From positions 436,844 to 467,321 of the forward strand of contig MU646487.1 in NCBI GenBank assembly GCA_026770585.1: a DNA stretch of 30,478 nt, given 5' to 3'. Shown here in pieces: positions 27,595 to 30,478 of the stretch. Source of the DNA: Baffinella frigidus. Its lineage: Eukaryota; Cryptophyceae; Cryptomonadales; Baffinellaceae. The position numbers were made by a program, and so were the translations under genes. The notes below the pieces were generated by a model. The model was given only the letters and a program-made list of their open reading frames with translations, was not told the origin of the DNA and made no database searches. The number at the start of each line of letters is the position of its first letter. The stretch's first letter is position 1.

Positions 27595-30478
27595 TCCTTG
27601 TGGCGAACCTGGCACGTGGCAGAGCAACGCCAAATCCATACCCAAAATACACCCACATACACTCAACTTCACGATGTACATACCCAGAATACACCATATC
27701 AAGACTCACGCTCACGGCCCATATATATATACGTACATGCTAGTATAAATACTCGTATATTCTGAGTTACATAACTCAGAATACACGTTGTACATACTAG
27801 AACACACGATATACACACTAAAAAAACGATTATATATTCTCGTGGATATACAAAAACGATTATATATTACACGATGTGGATGCAGAGCAACGCGGAAGCG
27901 CAAGCGAAGCTTCATGCTCATATACTGTACACTCGTATACAACACGTACACACTCGTATACAACATGCTAAATACACCATATACACCGTACACATACTCA
28001 AGGCGGAGATGCTCAAAGCCCGTATATCCTAGCTCTGTCCCAGTAGATCTGGGCTCGCCGTTATTTCGCCCCCCCCGAAATTTCAGAGGTGAATTTTGAC
28101 ACCCCCCCATGAAATTTACCTGTGAAATTTCCGGGGGGGCGAAATAATGGCGAGCCCAAATCCAAGTGGGACAGAGCTAGATATCCCTCAAGTGACCATA
28201 GGGTGAATATTCGCCCTAACTCGCCCTAGGCAGGTCCTAGGGCCCTACGGTAGGGCGTAGGAGCCTACTGGTCACTTAAGGGATACGTACATACTCGTAT
28301 ACACCATGCTACATAACTCAGAATACACGTTGTACATACTAGAACACACGATAATACATACTAAAAAAACACGAATATACGTACGCGCAACGAAACATAC
28401 AGAGCAACGCGGACAAGCAAGCGAAGGTCAAGGCGGAGATGCTGAAGGCGCAGAACAAGCACGCCGCTTCACTCTCATATACTATACGCTCGTATACAAC
28501 ACCTTCATACTCGTATACAACATGCTACCTACTCAAAATACACCATATACACCATACTCACACTCAAAATACACCAAATATATACACTCAAAATACACCA
28601 TCTATGTACTCAAATATACGGTTTTCGGCAGAGCAACGCGGACGCGCAAGCGAAGGTCAAGGCGGAGATGTTGAAGGCCCAGAACAAGCACGCGGCGGAG
28701 CTGCGCCTCCAGAACAAGGCCGATGGCACGACCCAGGTCTGCCATTTCGCTGGCCACTGGTCTCGGGTTCAGGGTGTGGGGTGTGGGGTGTAGGGCGTAG
28801 GGCGTAGGGCGTAGGGTGTAGGGTGTAGGGTGTAGGGTTCAAGGTTTAGGGTGTGGGGTGTAGGGTGTAGGGGATTAGGGGCTCAAGGTGTAGGGTTTCG
28901 AGATTAGGGTGTAGGGTGTGGGATGTAGGATGCAGGGGTGCAGGGTGTAGGGTGTAGGGTGCAGGGTGTAGGGTGTAGGGTGTAGGGTGAGATGTTGAAG
29001 GCCCAGAACAAGCACGCCGCGGAGCTGCGCCTCCAGAACAAGGCCGATGGCACGACCCAGGTTCGTGTGCACCCCCGATATGGGTTAGGGTGTGGTGTTT
29101 GGGGTGTAGGGCGTAGGGTGTAGGGGCAACTTTCGGCAGGGGCAACTTTCGGCGCGGCCCGAACCTGAACTTTTGGCGGGTGGCCACTTTTGGCAGGACC
29201 TGGCCTCGACGAAGTACACCGGGGTGGACCACTCGAGGCTAGAAATGTGACTATTTTAAAACAGGGTTTCTTTTACAAGTGAAGGGGGGGAAAGATATGT
29301 GTAGTAAATCACACAAATAGGGGCGTTTGGTCACGTAGCTGGGGGAATTCCCCCAGCTACGTGACCAAGCCTGCCCGTGACTGGTACTAAATTTAACAAC
29401 CCCACATTTAAAATACTCCGTCTTCCAGCCTCGAGTGGGAGATCGCCTCGCCCGACTCTGTCAAGGACTCCTTGCGTGTGGGAGTGTGGGAGTGTGGGAG
29501 CGTGAGAGCGTGTGCGCGTGTGCGCGTGTGCGTGCGTGATTGAGTGAGTCTGTGAGTCTGTGCGCTTGACTCTCCAGGGGGATCAACTTTTGGTCCGTGG
29601 GCTCAACTTTTGGCGCTGGGGCTCAACTTTTGGCGTGTGGCCACTTTTGGCAGGACCTGGCCTCGACCAAGTACAACGGGGTGGACATCGCCTCTCCCGA
29701 CTCTGTCAAGGACTCCTTCCACAGGTCGCACCTAGCTCTGTCTCGGTCTATTTGGGCGTATGGGTTTGGTGGGCCCGGGCTCTGTCCCGCTCCAAAGTTG
29801 ACGGGTTTGTACCGCAGACCCAGCATGTCAACTTTACAATAGTCGGTCAAGGACTCCTTCCACAGGTCGCACACCAAACCCTAGATACTAAACCCTAAAC
29901 CCTAAACCCCAACCCCTGCAGCCTAACACCCATACCTTGACCCCCAAACACTAAACACTAAACCCTAAGCACTGAAACCTCAACCCTAAACCCTAAACAC
30001 TCAAACCTAAACCCTAAACCCTAAACCCAATACCCAAACCCGAAACCCAATACCCAATACCCAAACCCGAAACCCAATACCCAAACCCGAAACCCGAAAC
30101 CTTAAAACCTTAGACCCTAAACCCTCATCACTAAACCCTCATCCCTGAACTCTGAACCCCCTGCAGGTCGCTGCTCAAGGGCGGGCGGAAGGCGTCCTCC
30201 GCTACAACTCTGTTCTTAAGATTTGTACTGGCAGATGAAGATTGTGTACCACGAGTCCTTAGATGGCTTCACTCAGTTGATCACACTAACCCACGTTCAT
30301 CAGTTGATCTCACTAACCCACGTTCATCAGTTGATCACACTAACCCACGTTCATCAGGTGATCACACTAACCCACGTGCAGGTCGCTGCTCAAGGGCGGG
30401 CGGAAGGCGGTGGAGTCCAAGGCAACCCAGCTGCTCTGGACCAGATCCCACACGTTTCCTACGAAAATTATTTCTACA
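26156..30478 (+). CDS. Secreted protein of unknown function, five exons, 3' partial
   Basis: Model: 26156-26262, 26926-26989, 28632-28736, 29654-29724, 30382 to window end, giving 148 codons without a stop. Exons leave and enter in matching phases (2/2, 0/0, 0/0, 2/2) and introns are GT-AG. Exon 1 encodes MRACRLVAAVAVVVFVGAAE, a signal peptide with a basic start, hydrophobic core and small residues before a likely cleavage, so the product is probably exported or enters the endomembrane system. Exons 1-2 join at DCSVSPW-SPGCRPPS, a weak echo of the Cys/Trp spacing in thrombospondin type 1 repeats. This is a resemblance only. Exon 3 (35 codons) is charged and helical (AKVKAEMLKAQNKHAAELR). Exon 4 reads DLASTKYNGVDIASPDSV; exon 5 begins SLLKGGRKAVESKATQ. 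I cannot place the family. The ATG at 26156 was chosen because it opens the signal peptide; ATG 26145 meets TGA at once. Exact boundaries need transcripts. Confidence 0.6.
26318..26424 (+). mobile_element. Repeat element M1
   Basis: CTAGCTCTGTCTCCGTCTAT, TTGGGCTC, GCCCGGGCTCTTTCCCGCTC, CACCCAGCATGTCAACTTC, AATAGTCGGTTA. A second copy is M2 (29733-29847). Starts with the same CTAGCTCTGTC as family L. Includes hairpin GGGCTCACCA/TGGTGAGCCC (26340-26362). Confidence 0.8.
26436..26573. mobile_element. Near-perfect foldback element D11
   Basis: TATCCGGGGAAACCTATTTT and TCTTTCATTTGATGGCAA are mirrored to TTTCCCCGGATA. Core ATTACTACACAGATT, TATTACTAATAAGAACG, TGTGTGGTAATTTTCGTTGC. Arms shared with D1. 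Confidence 0.95.
26722..26752 (+). pseudogene. Decayed copy of exon 2
   Basis: GTCGCCGGGGTGCCGCCACA then GCCCTCTCGAG parallels GTCCCCGGGGTGCCGGCCGC then CCTCGATG of exon 2 (26926). It has small insertions and no downstream homology. The preceding CAA replaces the acceptor CAG. Confidence 0.5.
26926..26989 (+). CDS. Exon 2
   Basis: 64 nt after GTGTTCAG. The first G completes TGG (Trp) from exon 1. Reads SPGCRPPSMMDMINAAEHKA then Gln. Donor CAG then GTCCTG. Confidence 0.6.
27010..27122. repeat. CCCTCAA heptamer array
   Basis: CCCTCAA and CCCCCAA units, another locally homogenised variant of the telomere-like heptamer, entirely intronic in this model. Confidence 0.95.
27256..27360. mobile_element. 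MITE A9 with TA duplication
   Basis: TATCCCTTAAGTGGCCAG to CTGGCCACTTAAGGGATA. Hairpin CACCCAAATTTGCGGGT. Core GGCCCTACGGTAGGGCG. The left TA is preceded by TTCTT and the right TA is followed by CTGG. Confidence 0.96.
27508..27595. repeat. AT/GT microsatellite
   Basis: (TA)n and TATATGTATG units. Tyr/Ile-rich ORFs on both strands are artefacts. Confidence 0.98.
27623..27632 (+). pseudogene. Start-of-exon-3 remnant
   Basis: GTGGCAG then AGCAACGCC repeats the acceptor and first codons of exon 3, then diverges into CAAATCCATACCC. Confidence 0.4.
27886..28021 (+). pseudogene. Broken copy of exon 3, split by AT-rich repeat
   Basis: AGCAACGCGGAAGCGCAAGC then GAAG (27886-27909) is followed by TTCATGCTCATATACTG.. 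minisatellite. The exon resumes as AAGGCGGAGATGCTCAAAGC (28000-28021) and is cut again by L2. The 90-bp AT-rich insert has CTCGTATACAACA twice. Confidence 0.7.
28029..28180. mobile_element. Foldback element L2 with TA duplication
   Basis: C-TA-GCTCTGTCCCAGTAG, GGGCTCGCCGTTATTTCGCC, AATTTCAGAGGTGAATTT and mirror to GTGGGACAGAGC-TA-G. Abuts A10. Confidence 0.95.
28182..28285. mobile_element. MITE A10
   Basis: TATCCCTCAAGTGACCAT to CTGGTCACTTAAGGGATA. Hairpin GGGTGAATATTCGCCC. Core GGGCCCTACGGTAGGGCG. Confidence 0.95.
28403..28468 (+). pseudogene. Truncated copy of exon 3
   Basis: After ATACAG comes AGCAACGCGGACAAGCAAGC through GAACAAGCACGCCGC, in frame with exon 3. It is then replaced by the AT-rich TTCACTCTCATATACTATAC minisatellite and has no donor. 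Same insert family as in the 27886 copy, at a different exon position. Confidence 0.7.
28632..28736 (+). CDS. Exon 3 (intact copy)
   Basis: 105 nt, 35 codons, after TTTTCGGCAG, with donor CAG then GTCTGCC. Charged and helical. Ends QNKADGTTQ. This is the only copy with both splice sites and an open frame. Confidence 0.62.
28758..28988. repeat. GTGTAGG/GCGTAGG heptamer array
   Basis: GTGTAGG, GCGTAGG and GTGCAGG units, between exon 3 and its downstream partial copy. A second short run lies at 29081-29125. Confidence 0.95.
28989..29060 (+). pseudogene. 3'-terminal copy of exon 3
   Basis: 72 nt matching the last 24 codons of exon 3 (GAGATGTTGAAGGCCCAGAA to CGATGGCACGACCCAG), followed by donor-like GTTCGTG. 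No AG acceptor: the array's GGGT runs straight into the match. Only one codon-third difference is visible in the shared part (GCC for GCG). Confidence 0.75.
29197..29476 (+). pseudogene. Copy of exon 4 disrupted by element N5
   Basis: TTTTGGCAG, then GACCTGGCCTCGACGAAGTA and CACCGGGGTGGA (29197-29228), then N5, then GATCGCCTCGCCCGACTCTG and TCAAGGACTCCTTGCG. Rejoined it parallels intact exon 4 (29654-29724). After the match it runs into a GTGTGGGA microsatellite (29477-29560). Confidence 0.75.
29229..29438. mobile_element. Element N5 with perfect central palindrome
   Basis: CCACTCGAGGCTAGAAATG to TTCCAGCCTCGAGTGG. Interior TTTTACAAGTGAAGGGGGGG, TGTGTAGTAAAT, and a perfect palindrome GGTCACGTAGCTGGGGGAAT with its mirror (29327-29368). 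Related to the element at 9216-9420. Confidence 0.9.
29654..29724 (+). CDS. Exon 4 (intact copy)
   Basis: 71 nt (23 codons plus AG) after TTTTGGCAG, reading DLASTKYNGVDIASPDSVKD then SFH. Donor CCACAG then GTCGCA. Confidence 0.6.
29705..29730 (+). repeat. 26-bp direct repeat, left of M2
   Basis: GTCAAGGACTCCTTCCACAG then GTCGCA, spanning the exon 4 donor. An exact copy is at 29846-29871. Confidence 0.95.
29733..29847 (+). mobile_element. Repeat element M2
   Basis: CTAGCTCTGTCTCGGTCTAT, GGGCCCGGGCTCTGTCCCGC, TCCAAAGTTGACGGGTTTG, CCCAGCATGTCAACTTTAC, AATAGTCGG. Homologous to M1. It is flanked by the 26-bp repeat that contains CAG/GT. Confidence 0.82.
29846..29871 (+). repeat. 26-bp direct repeat, right of M2
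   Basis: Exact copy of 29705-29730. Splicing from the first GT (29725) to the second AG (29865) would remove M2 precisely and rebuild the original sequence. Confidence 0.95.
29875..30158. repeat. Telomere-like tract in intron 4, C-rich strand
   Basis: CCCTAAA, then a homogenised ACCCAATACCCAAACCCGAA higher-order unit repeated three times (30030-30095), then degenerate CCCTCATC/CCCTGAA. Confidence 0.95.
30167..30194 (+). pseudogene. Partial copy of exon 5 start
   Basis: CCCTGCAG then GTCGCTGCTCAAGGGCGGGC and GGAAGGCG, identical to the first 28 nt of exon 5, then diverges (TCCTCCGCTAC). It has a usable acceptor, so it could compete with 30382. Confidence 0.7.
30276..30376. repeat. 27-bp tandem array, four units
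   Basis: CAGTTGATCACACTAACCCA followed by CGTTCAT, four units with single changes. The last merges into GTGCAG, the acceptor of exon 5. Each unit carries CACTAAC. Confidence 0.95.
30382..30478 (+). CDS. Exon 5 (open at window edge)
   Basis: After CACGTGCAG the first G completes Arg from exon 4. It reads SLLKGGRKAVESKATQLLW and continues open to the end of the window. It may extend beyond the window or end at a donor outside it. Confidence 0.55.

Larger units (their letters stand above)
26990..28631 (+). other. Intron 2 contents
   Basis: A CCCTCAA/CCCCCAA heptamer array (27010-27122), MITE A9, an AT microsatellite (27508-27595), AT-rich TCGTATACAACA minisatellite, element L2, MITE A10, and three broken copies of exon 3 (27623, 27886 with 28000, 28403). 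Confidence 0.6.

Noticed and set aside
27474-27765. Tyr/Ile-rich ORFs
   Set aside because: Translation of the AT/GT microsatellite.
1-30478. tRNA, rRNA or snRNA genes
   Set aside because: I looked for conserved box and loop sequences on both strands by eye and saw none. A covariance-model search would be needed to exclude small ones.

Overview
This is a nuclear genome fragment from a eukaryote, most likely an alga. It has no prokaryotic operons, ribosome-binding sites or long credible ORFs. It does have GT-AG introns, short phase-compatible exons, dozens of small foldback (MITE-like) elements, and large amounts of degenerate plant-type telomere heptamer (CCCTAAA/TTTAGGG) scattered internally. 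That heptamer fits green-lineage and several other algae. A repeat-rich prasinophyte such as Cymbomonas is only a guess. A 625-base run of N (11384-12008) marks a scaffold gap.

Layout. 1-1990: GC-rich repeats, a six-unit 35-bp array and inverted-repeat elements of families K, U, I and C. 1991-9800: telomere-like tracts alternating in strand, foldback elements (D, F, G, Q, A, N), a microsatellite and three pairs of duplicated exon-like segments. 9800-12600: nested elements, two long palindromes, the gap and a 117-bp tandem array. 13035-17010: a dense nest of two TA-flanked MITE families (A and B) inserted into one another, with minisatellites. 17185-19550: elements E, D, G and H. 19980-23420: mostly telomere-like heptamers of the G-rich strand, interrupted by short duplicated non-telomeric segments. 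24009-25078: six elements of families L, V, U, AA, C and K standing almost edge to edge. 25079-26155: GC-rich sequence with no gene I can support.

26156-30478 (open at the right edge) carries the one gene I can model with some confidence, on the + strand. Five exons join in phase at every junction. They encode an N-terminal signal peptide, a short Cys-containing stretch, a charged helical region and an unrecognised remainder. Its introns are packed with telomere-like repeats, microsatellites and MITEs.

The most unusual property of the window is that duplication happens at the scale of single exons. Every modelled exon after the first has at least one extra, usually broken, copy beside it, and similar exon-sized pairs occur elsewhere. 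The second theme is modularity. Many foldback elements with unrelated terminal arms share the same internal cores: CCTACGGTAGG-type palindromes in one set, and a TACTACACA / TGTGTAGTA core in another. Family letters (A, B, C and so on) are my own labels; no database was consulted.
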